A stretch of 64,000 nucleotides of DNA from Croceibacterium_A sp035626815 (GTDB taxonomy: Bacteria; Pseudomonadota; Alphaproteobacteria; Sphingomonadales; Sphingomonadaceae), in NCBI GenBank assembly GCA_035626815.1, contig DASPMY010000044.1, positions 69,877 to 133,876 of the forward strand. The letters are read 5' to 3'. The position numbers were made by a program, and so were the translations under genes. Every line of letters starts with the position of its first letter. Position 1 is the first letter of the stretch. Positions 37,072-46,500 of this stretch are shown here, piece by piece. The notes under the pieces were generated by a model. That model was not told where the DNA came from, made no database searches, and saw nothing but the letters and a program-made list of their open reading frames with translations.

Positions 37072-37085
37072 TGGTAGCGCTATCA
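37072..37085. promoter_or_regulatory. LacI-type operator 7 (GH67/GH3 divergent promoter)
   Basis: TGGTAGCGCTATCA, identical to operator 6, four bases upstream of the GH67 start and 40 bp before the GH3 start. It would gate the GH67-xylR-xylD transcript and the GH3-GH3-MFS-GH10-MFS transcript. Confidence 0.85.
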
Positions 37086-37125
37086 CGAACGGCGGCGCAG
37101 TCAAGCCGCGGCACTTTGGGGAGAG

Positions 37126-39534
37126 ATGATGAAGGTCCGCTGGAAGGTCGCGGCGTTCGCCGCCGGCGTGGGACTCATGGCCCTATCGGGACCGCTGGCC
37201 GCGCCCGCGCTGGCGCAAGGCGGCGCTCCGCAGGTCGAGCGGCCGCTCGCGGACGCCGCGTACTGGAACGCCGCGCTCCCGGTCGAGCGACGGGTGGCCG
37301 ATCTTCTCGCCCGGATGACCCTCGAGGAGAAGGTCGCCCAGATCATCACCTTGTGGGACAACAAGGTGGCGATCCAGGACGCCGACTTCGGCTTCAATCC
37401 GGCCAAGGCGAGCGAGGTCCATCCGGACGGCATCGGCATGATTGCCCGCCCATCGGACCTGCACGGGCCGGGCAGCCCGCGTGTCGAGCCGCCGCGCTCG
37501 ATCGAGGACAGCGTCGCCTACGTCAATGCCGTGCAGCGCTGGGCCCGCGAGCACACCCGGCTCGGCATCCCGGTGCTGTTCCATGAGGAATCGCTGCACG
37601 GCCTGGCGGCGCGCGACGCGACCAGCTTCCCGCAGTCCATCGGCCTTGCATCGTCGTGGGATCCGGACCTCGTGCGCGAGGTCAACGACCTCATCGCGGG
37701 CGAGGTGCGGGCGCGCGGCGTCCACCTGGTCCTCTCGCCAGTCGTGGACGTCGCGCGCGATCCGCGTTGGGGCCGCATCGAGGAGACCTTCGGCGAGGAT
37801 CCGTTCCTGGTCGGCGAGCTCGGCGTCGCCGCGGTCGAGGGGTTGCAGGGCCCCGGGCTCGAGCGCAAGCTGCCCGAAGGCCAGGTGCTCGCCACGCTCA
37901 AGCACATGACCGGCCACGGCCAGCCGGAAAGCGGCACCAACGTCGGGCCGGCGCCGATCGCCGAACGCACGCTGCGCGAGATGTTCTTCCCGCCGTTCGA
38001 GCAAGTGGTGACGCGCACCGCGATCGACGCGGTGATGGCGAGCTACAACGAGATCGACGGCATCCCCTCGCACTCCAACAAATGGCTGCTGGGCGACGTG
38101 CTGCGCGGCGAATGGAACTATGGCGGGGCCGTGGTGTCCGACTACTACGCGATCGAGCAGATGGCGCAGATCCACAAGATCGCGCCGGATGTGGCGGGCG
38201 CGGCGCGGCTGGCGCTGGCCGCGGGCGTCGACGTCGACCTGCCGACCGGCGCGGCCTACTCGACGCTCGCCGACGCCGTGCGCCGCGGCGAGGTGCCGAT
38301 GAGCGCGATCGACCAGGCCGTCGCCCGGGTGCTGACGATGAAGTTCAACGCCGGGTTGTTCGAGAACCCGTGGGCCGACCTCGCGGCGGCGCGCCAGTCG
38401 AACGGCGACGCCGCCCGTGCGCTCGCGCGCAAGGCGGCTGAGCGTTCGCTGGTGCTGCTCAAGAACGACGGCGTGCTGCCGCTGGCCTTGCCGGCGGACG
38501 ACAAGCCGACCATCGCGGTGATCGGCCCGAACGCCGACGTCGCCAGGCTCGGCGGCTACTACGGCATCCCGCGCGGCACGGTGTCGCCGCTCGCGGGCAT
38601 CCGCGCGCTGGTCGGCGACCGGGCGCAGATCGTCCACTCCGAAGGCGTGGTGATCACCGAGGACGACGACTGGTGGGGCGACGAGGTCAAGCTCGGCGAT
38701 CCCGCGGAGAATCGCCGCCGCATCGCCGCCGCGGTCGAGGCCGCGCGTGGGGCCGACACGATCCTGCTGTTCATCGGCGACACCGAGCAGACCAGCCGCG
38801 AGGGCTGGGCCGACGCGCACCTCGGCGACCGCGCGAGCCTCGACCTGGTGGGCGAGCAGAACGAGCTGTTCGATGCCCTCAACGCGCTCGGCAAGCCGAT
38901 CGTCGCGGTGCTGGTCAACGGGCGCCCGCCGAGCTACCCGAAGATCGCCGCCGAGGCCGACGCGATCCTCGAGACGTGGTACGCCGGCGAGCAGCAGGGC
39001 CCGGCGATCGCCGATGCGCTGTTCGGGCGGATCAATCCGGGCGGCAAGCTGCCGGTGACGGTGGCGCGCGACGTCGGCCAACTGCCGGTATTCTACAACT
39101 ACAAGCCGAGCGCCCGGCGCGGCTACCTGTTCTCCGAGGTCACGCCGCTCTACCCGTTCGGTTACGGGCTGTCCTACACCACGTTCGAGATCGGCGAGCC
39201 GCGCCTGTCGGCGGCTTCGATCGCCGCCGGCCAGCCGGTCACCGTCAGCGTCGACGTCACCAACACCGGCTCCCGCGCCGGCGACGAAGTGGTGCAGGTG
39301 TACCTGCGCGACGAGGTCAGCTCGGTCACCCGGCCGGTCAAGGAGCTGGCCGGGTTCGAGCGGATCACGCTCCAGCCGGGCGAAACGCGCCGCGTGGACA
39401 TCGTGCTGCCGCCGCGCGTGTTCGAGCTGTGGAACCGCGACATGGAGCGGGTCACCGAGCCGGGGCAGTTCACGATCATGGCCGGCGCCAACTCGCAGGA
39501 CCTCAAGTCGACGACGCTGACGGTGACGCCGTGA
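37126..39534 (+). CDS. GH3 beta-xylosidase, secreted
   Basis: 802-residue exported GH3 enzyme with a signal ending PALAQG. It carries DLLARMTLEEKVAQI, KHMTGHGQPESG, the nucleophile Asp in AVVSDYYAIEQM, the C-domain with FIGDTEQTSREGW, and a fibronectin-III-like end from VTVSVDVTNTGSRAGDEVVQVYL. I infer beta-xylosidase from its place next to GH67 and GH10; beta-glucosidase is possible. Two tandem ATG codons (37126, 37129) follow GGGGAGAG. It is closely related to the next gene. Confidence 0.9.
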   Translation: MMKVRWKVAAFAAGVGLMALSGPLAAPALAQGGAPQVERPLADAAYWNAALPVERRVADLLARMTLEEKVAQIITLWDNKVAIQDADFGFNPAKASEVHPDGIGMIARPSDLHGPGSPRVEPPRSIEDSVAYVNAVQRWAREHTRLGIPVLFHEESLHGLAARDATSFPQSIGLASSWDPDLVREVNDLIAGEVRARGVHLVLSPVVDVARDPRWGRIEETFGEDPFLVGELGVAAVEGLQGPGLERKLPEGQVLATLKHMTGHGQPESGTNVGPAPIAERTLREMFFPPFEQVVTRTAIDAVMASYNEIDGIPSHSNKWLLGDVLRGEWNYGGAVVSDYYAIEQMAQIHKIAPDVAGAARLALAAGVDVDLPTGAAYSTLADAVRRGEVPMSAIDQAVARVLTMKFNAGLFENPWADLAAARQSNGDAARALARKAAERSLVLLKNDGVLPLALPADDKPTIAVIGPNADVARLGGYYGIPRGTVSPLAGIRALVGDRAQIVHSEGVVITEDDDWWGDEVKLGDPAENRRRIAAAVEAARGADTILLFIGDTEQTSREGWADAHLGDRASLDLVGEQNELFDALNALGKPIVAVLVNGRPPSYPKIAAEADAILETWYAGEQQGPAIADALFGRINPGGKLPVTVARDVGQLPVFYNYKPSARRGYLFSEVTPLYPFGYGLSYTTFEIGEPRLSAASIAAGQPVTVSVDVTNTGSRAGDEVVQVYLRDEVSSVTRPVKELAGFERITLQPGETRRVDIVLPPRVFELWNRDMERVTEPGQFTIMAGANSQDLKSTTLTVTP

Positions 39535-41912
39535 ACCGGCGGGCCGCGCTGAAGGCCCTCGGCGGCGGCAGCCTCGCCGCGCTGGCCGTCGCGCAGGCGC
39601 CGCTCGCGTTCGCCCAGGGCGCGCCGCCGCTCTACAAGGATGCGCGCGCGCCCATCCCCGCCCGCGTCGCCGACTTGCTCGGGCGGATGACGCTGGCCGA
39701 GAAGATCGCCCAGATCCGCACCGCGTGGCAGGGCAAGGGCGACATGATCGACGGGCTGGTGTTCAACCCGGCGAAGGCCAGCGCCGCGTTCCCCGACGGG
39801 ATTGGCCACGTCACGCGGCCTTCGGACAAGCGCGGGGTTCCAGGGATCACCGGCGCCGCCGGCGGCACCGCGGCCCGCTGGCGCACGCCGCAGGAAACGG
39901 TCGAGTTCATCAACGCGCTGCAGAAATGGGCGGTCGAGGACACCCGGCTCGGCATCCCGGTGCTGCTGCACGAGGAATCGCTGCACGGCTACATGGCCAC
40001 CGAGGCGACGATGTTCCCGCAGGCGATCGCGCTCGCCGGCAGCTTCGACACCGACCTGATGCGGCGGGTGCAGTCGCTCATCGCCCGCGAGGTGCGCGCG
40101 CGGGGCATCCCTTACGTGCTGTCGCCGGTGGTCGACATCGTGCGCGACCCGCGCTGGGGCCGCATCGAGGAGACCTGGGGCGAGGACCCCTACCTGGTCT
40201 CGGAGATGGGCGTCGCCGCGGTCGAGGGCCTGCAGGGGCCGGGCAAGTTCGAGAAGCTGGCGCCGGACAAGGTCTTCGCCACGCTCAAGCACATGACCGG
40301 TCACGGCCAGCCGGAGGCCGGCAACAACGTCTCGCCGGCGCAGCTGGCCGAGCGCGAGCTGCGCGAGAACTTCTTCCCGCCGTTCCGGGCGGTGGTCGAG
40401 CGCACCTCGATCGGCGGGGTGATGCCGAGCTACAACGAGATCGACGGCGTCCCGAGCCACGCGAACGTCTGGCTGCTCGGCCGGGTGCTGCGCGGCGAAT
40501 GGGGCTTCGACGGGATCGTCGCCAGCGACTATGGCGGCGTCCACGAGCTGGCGACGCTGCACAAGGTGGCCGACAGCGAGGCGCACGCGGCGCACCTCGC
40601 GCTGCTCGCCGGCGTGGACAGCGAGCTGCCCGAGGGACGTGCGTTCGCCACGCTGGCCGAGCAGGTCGAGGCCGGGACGGTGCCGCTGGAGCTGATCGAC
40701 CGCGCGGTGGCGCGGATGCTGACCTTCAAGTTCCGCGCCGGGCTGTTCGAGAACCCCTACGGCGACTGGGACAAGACCCGGGCGATCACCGGCAATGCCG
40801 AGGCGCGCGCGCTGGCGCTCGAGGCGGCGCGCAAGTCGCTGTGCCTGCTGACCAACAACGGCGCGCTGCCGCTCGATCCGGCGCGGATGGGGCGGGTGGC
40901 GGTGATCGGCCCGAACCATGCCATCGCCCGCCTCGGCGGCTACTCGAGTGTGCCCAAGCAGGCGATCAGCCTGATCGAGGGCTTGCGCCAGGTGGCGCCG
41001 GACGCGGACTTCGTCACCGCGCAAGGCGTGTTCATCACCCGCAGCGAGGACCGTTCGGCCGACCTCATCGAGCTGGCCGACCGCGCGGAGAACCTGCGGC
41101 TGATCGAGGAAGCGGTCGCGGTGGCGCGCACCGCCGACCGCATCGTCCTGGCCATCGGCGACACCGAGCAGACCTCCCGCGAGGGCTTCGCCACCACGCA
41201 TCTCGGCGACCGCACCGAGGTCGACATCGTCGGCGAGCAGAACGAGCTGGTCGACGCGCTCAAAGCGCTCGGTAAGCCGCTGATCGTCGCCGCGATCAAT
41301 GGCCGCCCGCCGAGCTGGCCGAACGTCGTCGCCAAGGCCGACGCGGTGCTCGAATGCTGGTATCCCGGGCAGGAAGGCGGCACGGCCATGGCCGAGGCGC
41401 TGCTCGGACGGATCAACCCTGGCGCGAAGCTCCCGGTCAGCGTCGTCCGCAACGCCGGGCAGATCCCGCTGTTCTACAATCACAAGCCGAGCGCCCGGCG
41501 CGGCTACCTGTTCGACGATGCGGCGCCGCTGTTCCCGTTCGGGCATGGCCTGAGCTACACGACGTTCGAGATCTCCGCCCCTCGGCTGTCGGCGACGGAA
41601 GTGCCGGCCGACGCGCCGGTCACGGTCGAGGCGACGGTCACCAACACCGGGCAGCGCGCCGGCGACGAGGTCGTCCAGCTCTACATCACCCGCAGCGAGG
41701 TTTCGGTGGCGCAGCCGGTGCTGTTGCTCAAGGGCTTCGAGCGGGTCACCCTGCAGCCCGGCGAGAGCCGTACCGTGCGGTTTACCCTGACGCCGCAGCA
41801 GCTCGCCTTCTGGAACCGCGAGATGCGCGAGGTCAACGAGCCGGGCCCGGTCGCGGTCCACGTCGGCAACAGCTCGGCCGCGCTCAAGAACGCGAGCTTC
41901 CGCGTCGTATGA
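39531..41912 (+). CDS. GH3 beta-xylosidase/beta-glucosidase, second tandem copy
   Basis: 793 residues from a GTG overlapping the previous stop (GTGA). The N-terminus reads NRRAALKALGGGSLAALAVAQAPLAFAQ, a twin-arginine-like export signal, unlike the Sec signal of its neighbour. It keeps KHMTGHGQPEAG, the nucleophile in GIVASDYGGVHEL, IGDTEQTSREGF and the FnIII-like C-terminus. The extended overall similarity shows that the two genes arose by tandem duplication. It probably differs in chain-length or linkage preference. Confidence 0.9.
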   Translation: MNRRAALKALGGGSLAALAVAQAPLAFAQGAPPLYKDARAPIPARVADLLGRMTLAEKIAQIRTAWQGKGDMIDGLVFNPAKASAAFPDGIGHVTRPSDKRGVPGITGAAGGTAARWRTPQETVEFINALQKWAVEDTRLGIPVLLHEESLHGYMATEATMFPQAIALAGSFDTDLMRRVQSLIAREVRARGIPYVLSPVVDIVRDPRWGRIEETWGEDPYLVSEMGVAAVEGLQGPGKFEKLAPDKVFATLKHMTGHGQPEAGNNVSPAQLAERELRENFFPPFRAVVERTSIGGVMPSYNEIDGVPSHANVWLLGRVLRGEWGFDGIVASDYGGVHELATLHKVADSEAHAAHLALLAGVDSELPEGRAFATLAEQVEAGTVPLELIDRAVARMLTFKFRAGLFENPYGDWDKTRAITGNAEARALALEAARKSLCLLTNNGALPLDPARMGRVAVIGPNHAIARLGGYSSVPKQAISLIEGLRQVAPDADFVTAQGVFITRSEDRSADLIELADRAENLRLIEEAVAVARTADRIVLAIGDTEQTSREGFATTHLGDRTEVDIVGEQNELVDALKALGKPLIVAAINGRPPSWPNVVAKADAVLECWYPGQEGGTAMAEALLGRINPGAKLPVSVVRNAGQIPLFYNHKPSARRGYLFDDAAPLFPFGHGLSYTTFEISAPRLSATEVPADAPVTVEATVTNTGQRAGDEVVQLYITRSEVSVAQPVLLLKGFERVTLQPGESRTVRFTLTPQQLAFWNREMREVNEPGPVAVHVGNSSAALKNASFRVV

Positions 41913-43240
41913 CCGGCGCCGCCTCCGCCAATACCATTGTCCAGGCCGGCGGCCGCTACCGCTGGGCGATCTGCGCCCTGCTGTTCATGGTCATCACCAT
42001 CAACTACGTCGACCGCCAGGTCCTCGGCGTGCTCAAGCCGATCATCGAAGATGACATGGGCTGGAGCGAGGTCGACTACGGCAACATCGTCACCGCCTTC
42101 CAGGCCAGCTATGGACTGGGACTGCTGGTGGTCGGGCGCTGGCTCGACCGGGTCGGCACCCGCAAGGGCCTTGCCATCGCGATCGCGCTGTGGAGCCTCG
42201 CCGCCGCGTTCCATTCGGCGGCGCGCTCGGTGCTGGCCTTCATCCTCGCCCGCGTCGCCCTCGGCATCGCCGAGAGCGCGGCCTATCCCGGCGCGGTCAA
42301 GTCGGTCGCCGAGTGGTTTCCGCGCCGCGAGCGCGCGCTCGGGGTCGGCATTCTCAACGCCGGCGCCAACGTCGGTGTCGTCCTCACGCCGATCGTCGGG
42401 ATAATGGTCGCGGGCCAGTACGGCTGGCGCGCCGCTTTCCTGGTCACCGGGCTGCTCGGCTTCGTGGTGCTGGCGCTGTGGCTGTGGCTGTTCCGGCAGC
42501 CCGACGACCATTCCAAGGTCACTCAGGCGGAGCTCGCCTACATCCGCCAGGACGGCGAGGACACGGCGGGCGAGCCCCTCAAGTGGCGCGACGCGATCCG
42601 CCAGCGCCAGGCGTGGTACTTCATCTGCGGCAAGTTCTTCACCGACCCGGTATGGTACCTGTTCCTGTTCTGGCTGCCCGACTTCTTCGCCAAGACCCAG
42701 GACATGGAGCTGTTCCCGACCGGGGACAGCGGCATCCTGGCGACGATCGGCCCGGCGCTGATCGGCGTCTACCTGCTGGCCGATGTCGGCTCTATCGCCG
42801 GCGGCTGGGTCTCCTCGCACTTCATCAAGCGCGGCTGGAGCGTCAATCGGGCGCGCAAGACGACGCTCCTGATCGCCGCGCTGTGCGCGGTGCCGATGGT
42901 CGGGGTAGTCAGCGCGCCCAATCCGATGGTTGCGGTGCTCGTTATCGGGCTCGGCACCGCCGCGCACCAGGCCTTCTCGTCGAACATCTTCACGATGATC
43001 ACCGACCTCTACCCGCGCCGCGCGGTGGCGACCATCGCCGGGATGGGCGGCATGGCGGGCGCGATCGGCGGCATCCTGATCGCGCAGGCGACCGGCTGGA
43101 CGCTCGAGCTGACCGGTTCCTACGTCTGGATCGTCGCCTATGCCGGGCTCGCCTATCTGATCGCGCTCGGCGTGATCCATCTTCTCGTGCCGCGAATGGA
43201 GCCCGCCCCGATGGCTCCCGCGAGGGAGAGTTCCCGATGA
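41909..43240 (+). CDS. MFS transporter, hexuronate (ExuT)-like
   Basis: Inner-membrane carrier of 443 residues with 12 hydrophobic segments. The start RYRWAICALLFMVITINYVDRQVLGVL and motif GRWLDRVGTRKG are typical of the anion:cation symporter/ExuT group. Cargo is inferred as glucuronate or an aldobiouronate, because the gene lies between xylan enzymes and the locus encodes glucuronate catabolism. It overlaps the GH3 stop (ATGA) and its own stop overlaps the GH10 start. Confidence 0.87.
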   Translation: MTGAASANTIVQAGGRYRWAICALLFMVITINYVDRQVLGVLKPIIEDDMGWSEVDYGNIVTAFQASYGLGLLVVGRWLDRVGTRKGLAIAIALWSLAAAFHSAARSVLAFILARVALGIAESAAYPGAVKSVAEWFPRRERALGVGILNAGANVGVVLTPIVGIMVAGQYGWRAAFLVTGLLGFVVLALWLWLFRQPDDHSKVTQAELAYIRQDGEDTAGEPLKWRDAIRQRQAWYFICGKFFTDPVWYLFLFWLPDFFAKTQDMELFPTGDSGILATIGPALIGVYLLADVGSIAGGWVSSHFIKRGWSVNRARKTTLLIAALCAVPMVGVVSAPNPMVAVLVIGLGTAAHQAFSSNIFTMITDLYPRRAVATIAGMGGMAGAIGGILIAQATGWTLELTGSYVWIVAYAGLAYLIALGVIHLLVPRMEPAPMAPARESSR

Positions 43241-44445
43241 CAAGACCTCCGTTTGTGGCCTCGCGCCGCCAGGCCCTGGCGGGGCTCGCCGCGCTCCCGC
43301 TCGTCGGTTGCGGCGGCGGCGGCTCGTCGGCGGGCAGCGAATCGCCCGATGTCACCACTCCGGCGCCGAGCGGGTTCCCGACGCCGAGCCTCAATGCCCT
43401 GGCGGCGGAGGGCGGGCGACGGTTCGGCAGCGCCATCGGGTATACCCGCAGCGGCACGCCCGGGGGCTCGATCCAGAACCCTAACTACGCGGCGGTCGTG
43501 AAGGCCGAATGCGGCCTCGTCGTGCCCGAAAACGAGCTGAAATGGCAGTGGACGCGGCCGGCGCCCGACCGTTTCGACTTCGAGGCGATGGATGGCATCG
43601 TGCGCTGGGCGCAGCAAAACGGCCTTGCCGTGCGCGGCCACACGCTGCTGTGGCACCGCCCGCGGTGGTTTCCCGAGTGGCTCAACAACTACGATTTCGG
43701 CGCCACCCCGGCGCGCGAGGCCGAGCGGCTGCTGACCGAGCATATCCGCACCGTGACCGAGCGCTACGACGGCGTCATCACCAGTTACGACGTGGTCAAC
43801 GAGGCAATCGATCACGACACCAACGGGCTGATGCAGACCAGCCTCAGCCGGGCGATGGGCAGCGCCGAAGCGGTCCTCGACCTCGCCTTCCACACCGCGC
43901 GCGACCAGCTGCCGCAAGGCCAGCTGGTGTACAACGACTACATGAGCTGGGAGCCCGACCACCGCAAGCACGTCGCCGACGTGCTGCGCCTGCTCGAGGG
44001 CTTCCGCCGGCGCGACGTCCCGGTCGATGCCCTCGGCATCCAGTCGCATATCGAGATGTACTCGATCGATCCGGCCACCGGCGTCGGCCCCTATCTCGAG
44101 CGCGAGTGGCGCGATTTCCTCGACGAGGTGGTGGCGATGGGCTACCGGCTGCTCATCACCGAGTTCGACGTGAAGGACAAGGCTCTGCCGGGGGCGATTC
44201 CCGAACGCGACGCCAAGGTCGCCGATTTCACCCGGCGCTACTTCGACGTGATGCTCGACTACCCGCAACTGGGGGATATTCTCGCCTGGGGGATGGTCGA
44301 TCCGTTCAACTGGCTGCAGGGCTTCGCCCCGCGCGACGACGGGATGGAAGTGCGGAGCTCTCCCTACGACGGGCAATACCGGCCCAAGCCGATGCGCGGG
44401 GCGATCGCCGAAGCGCTGCGGGAGGCGGTCCCGGCGCGGGCCTGA
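43237..44445 (+). CDS. GH10 endo-beta-1,4-xylanase, lipoprotein
   Basis: Cuts the xylan backbone. The 402-residue protein starts MTRPPFVASRRQALAGLAALPLVGC; the LVGC lipobox (Cys25) followed by a Gly/Ser/Pro linker predicts surface or periplasmic anchoring. The GH10 barrel shows ENELKWQWTRP, RGHTLLWHRPRWFPEWL, the acid/base Glu in YDVVNEAID and the nucleophile Glu in LLITEFDVKD. It is the main endo-enzyme feeding GH67, GH43 and GH3. It is coupled to the upstream MFS gene by ATGA. Confidence 0.95.
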   Translation: MTRPPFVASRRQALAGLAALPLVGCGGGGSSAGSESPDVTTPAPSGFPTPSLNALAAEGGRRFGSAIGYTRSGTPGGSIQNPNYAAVVKAECGLVVPENELKWQWTRPAPDRFDFEAMDGIVRWAQQNGLAVRGHTLLWHRPRWFPEWLNNYDFGATPAREAERLLTEHIRTVTERYDGVITSYDVVNEAIDHDTNGLMQTSLSRAMGSAEAVLDLAFHTARDQLPQGQLVYNDYMSWEPDHRKHVADVLRLLEGFRRRDVPVDALGIQSHIEMYSIDPATGVGPYLEREWRDFLDEVVAMGYRLLITEFDVKDKALPGAIPERDAKVADFTRRYFDVMLDYPQLGDILAWGMVDPFNWLQGFAPRDDGMEVRSSPYDGQYRPKPMRGAIAEALREAVPARA

Positions 44446-44467
44446 CCGAGCGGGGAGAACCACTGGC

Positions 44468-46054
44468 TTGCTCAGTACCGGCACACTCAGGGACCGCAGG
44501 GGGCTGTGGGCGTTCGTCCTCGGCGTGATCGCCGTCACGACCGGCGTCGGCTTGCATATCCCGATGTTCATGATGGGCGAGGGCATGGGCTTCCGCCTGA
44601 CCGGCATGGCCATGGGCGCCGACATGTACTGGGGCATGGCGCTGATCGTGGCGGGCATCGCCGTCGCGGCGTACGGCTTGTTGCCGCGGAACGTTGCCCA
44701 GCAACTGGCGGCCTCGCAGGAGATCGTCGTGTCGCCGCCCGAGGATGCGCCGCTGACCCCGGCGCACTGGCGGCTGATGGCGGTGCTGGTGATCGCGCTG
44801 GTGATCGACGTGATGAAGCCCGCCAGCCTTGGGTTCGCCATGCCCGGCATGCTGGACGAATACGGGCTCCCCAAGGCGACGATTTCGCTATTTCCGCTGT
44901 CCGCGCTGATCGGAACGGTCATCGGCTCGATCGCGTGGGGGCTCATCGCCGACGTCTACGGCCGCAAGGCCTCGATCCTGCTGTCGGCGGTGTTCTTCGT
45001 CGGCACCGCGATCTGCGGGGCGATGCCGTCGTTCGCCTGGAACGTCGTGATGTGCTTCATGATGGGCGCGGCGGCCGGTGGGATGCTGCCGGTGACGTAC
45101 GCGCTGCTCGCCGAGATGATGCCGAGCCGGCACCGCGGCTGGAGCCTGGTGCTGGTGGGCGGGCTCGGCTCGATCGGCGGCTACTTCGCGGCCAGCGGCA
45201 CCGCCGCGCTGCTCGAGCCGATATACAGCTGGCGCATCCTGTGGCTGATGAACCTGCCGACCGGACTCGCGCTGGTCCTGCTCGGTGGCCTGATCCCGGA
45301 ATCGGCCAAGTTCCTGCTCGCCCGGGGGCGCAAGCAGGAAGCCCGCCAGGTCATGGCCCGGTTCGGCGCCCAGGCGCGCGCGACGCGGCCGGAGGAAGCG
45401 GCCGAGCTCGCCAGGGGCCGCGCGACCGCGCTTACCGGGCGCGCGTTCATCGGCAAGCTGCTCGCGCTCAGCCTGGCGGCGATCTGCTACGGCCTGGTCA
45501 ACTTCGGCCTGCTGCTGTGGCTGCCGGCCGACCTCGTCGCCAAGGGCTACGAGATGAAGCTGGTCAGCACCTTGCTCGCCGAATCCGCGCTGATTGCGCT
45601 GCCGACCATCTTCGTCACGGCTTATGCCTACAGCCGGTGGAGCACCAAGTGGTCGGTGACCGGCGCGCTCGCGGTGACGATCGTCGGGCTGCTGCTGGTT
45701 CTGCGGCTGGAATTCTCCGGCCAGGGCAGCCCGGTGATCCCGGTGGCGCTGCTGATCATCGGCACCAACGCGCTGATCGCGATGCTGCTGCCGTATGCCG
45801 CCGAGAGCTTCCCGCTGCGCATCCGCGGCCGCACCACGGGCACCGTCGCCGCGTGCAGCAAGGCCGGGGGCATGATCGCGCAAGTCCTGGCGGTGCTCGC
45901 GCTCGTCCCGGCGCTGGGGGTCGTCTCGCTGGTCATCCTCGCGCCGACCGCCGCCGCGCTGGCGCTGGTCGCGTGGTACGGCAAGGAGACCCGCGGCCGC
46001 GACTTGCGCGATCTCGATCCGGACGGACACACCTTCGCCGCCACCGGGATCTAG
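44468..46054 (+). CDS. MFS transporter with an extra N-terminal two-helix extension
   Basis: 528 residues from a TTG at 44468 with GCGGGGAGAACC upstream. Two hydrophobic segments (about 13-35 and 56-75) come before a standard MFS core beginning HWRLMAVLVIALVIDVMKP near residue 98 with motif A GLIADVYGRKAS. The total of about 14 helices is unusual for this family. It ends the GH3-GH10 transcript, so a sugar or sugar-acid cargo is likely, but no subgroup was recognised. The gene is the last with the high-GC composition of the locus. Confidence 0.78.
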   Translation: MLSTGTLRDRRGLWAFVLGVIAVTTGVGLHIPMFMMGEGMGFRLTGMAMGADMYWGMALIVAGIAVAAYGLLPRNVAQQLAASQEIVVSPPEDAPLTPAHWRLMAVLVIALVIDVMKPASLGFAMPGMLDEYGLPKATISLFPLSALIGTVIGSIAWGLIADVYGRKASILLSAVFFVGTAICGAMPSFAWNVVMCFMMGAAAGGMLPVTYALLAEMMPSRHRGWSLVLVGGLGSIGGYFAASGTAALLEPIYSWRILWLMNLPTGLALVLLGGLIPESAKFLLARGRKQEARQVMARFGAQARATRPEEAAELARGRATALTGRAFIGKLLALSLAAICYGLVNFGLLLWLPADLVAKGYEMKLVSTLLAESALIALPTIFVTAYAYSRWSTKWSVTGALAVTIVGLLLVLRLEFSGQGSPVIPVALLIIGTNALIAMLLPYAAESFPLRIRGRTTGTVAACSKAGGMIAQVLAVLALVPALGVVSLVILAPTAAALALVAWYGKETRGRDLRDLDPDGHTFAATGI

Positions 46055-46130
46055 GCCGCTCGCCCGGGCCGGCGCGAATGCTGGGGGAAGGATGGTGCCA
46101 GGGGCGGAATCGCAGTGAAGGCTAAAGCAC

Positions 46131-46151
46131 TTGATTATTGGGGATAATCAA
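46131..46151. repeat. Inverted repeat TTGATTAT-N5-ATAATCAA
   Basis: Perfect 8-bp arms around TGGGG, in AT-rich sequence just after the last hemicellulose gene. Its place at the composition break suggests a recombination or regulator site; no second copy was found by eye. Confidence 0.35.
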
Positions 46152-46486
46152 ATCGAGATCGCCATCTATACCCCCGGAAATGCCCCCAAAACTGATCGCA
46201 CCGACGGTTCGATTCCGTTTTCCACAGTGGTGAGTGCCGGCTGTGGCGACCCGTTGCGCTTCGCTTCTTATCCTCACTCTCGCGCCGACGAGAGAAGTCA
46301 GACTGGCCACGTCGTCGACGCTGGAGTTGTGGGTGCCCATCAGCGTTCGGATCGCCGGGATAGGCGGCGCAAGCTTGTGTGAGCGTGGGAGCAATTTTGC
46401 TGAGCCAGTGCTGACCTGCTGAGGCAGCGTCGCTTGCAGCGCTACTTTGCTGAGGTATGATACACGGGCCCGAGGTGGGGCTTCTA

Positions 46487-46500
46487 GAACCTCTAGGTTC
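46487..46500. promoter_or_regulatory. Inverted repeat GAACCT-CT-AGGTTC before the ABC operon
   Basis: Perfect 6-bp arms with a 2-bp spacer, 32 bp before the ABC substrate-binding protein start. It may be an operator for the ABC operon; no regulator gene is adjacent. Confidence 0.35.

Noticed and set aside
46203..46219. tRNA T-arm-like sequence GACGGTTCGATTCCGTT
   Set aside because: The arm pairs well, but there is no matching acceptor, D-arm or anticodon arm upstream, so it is not an intact tRNA; at most a fragment.
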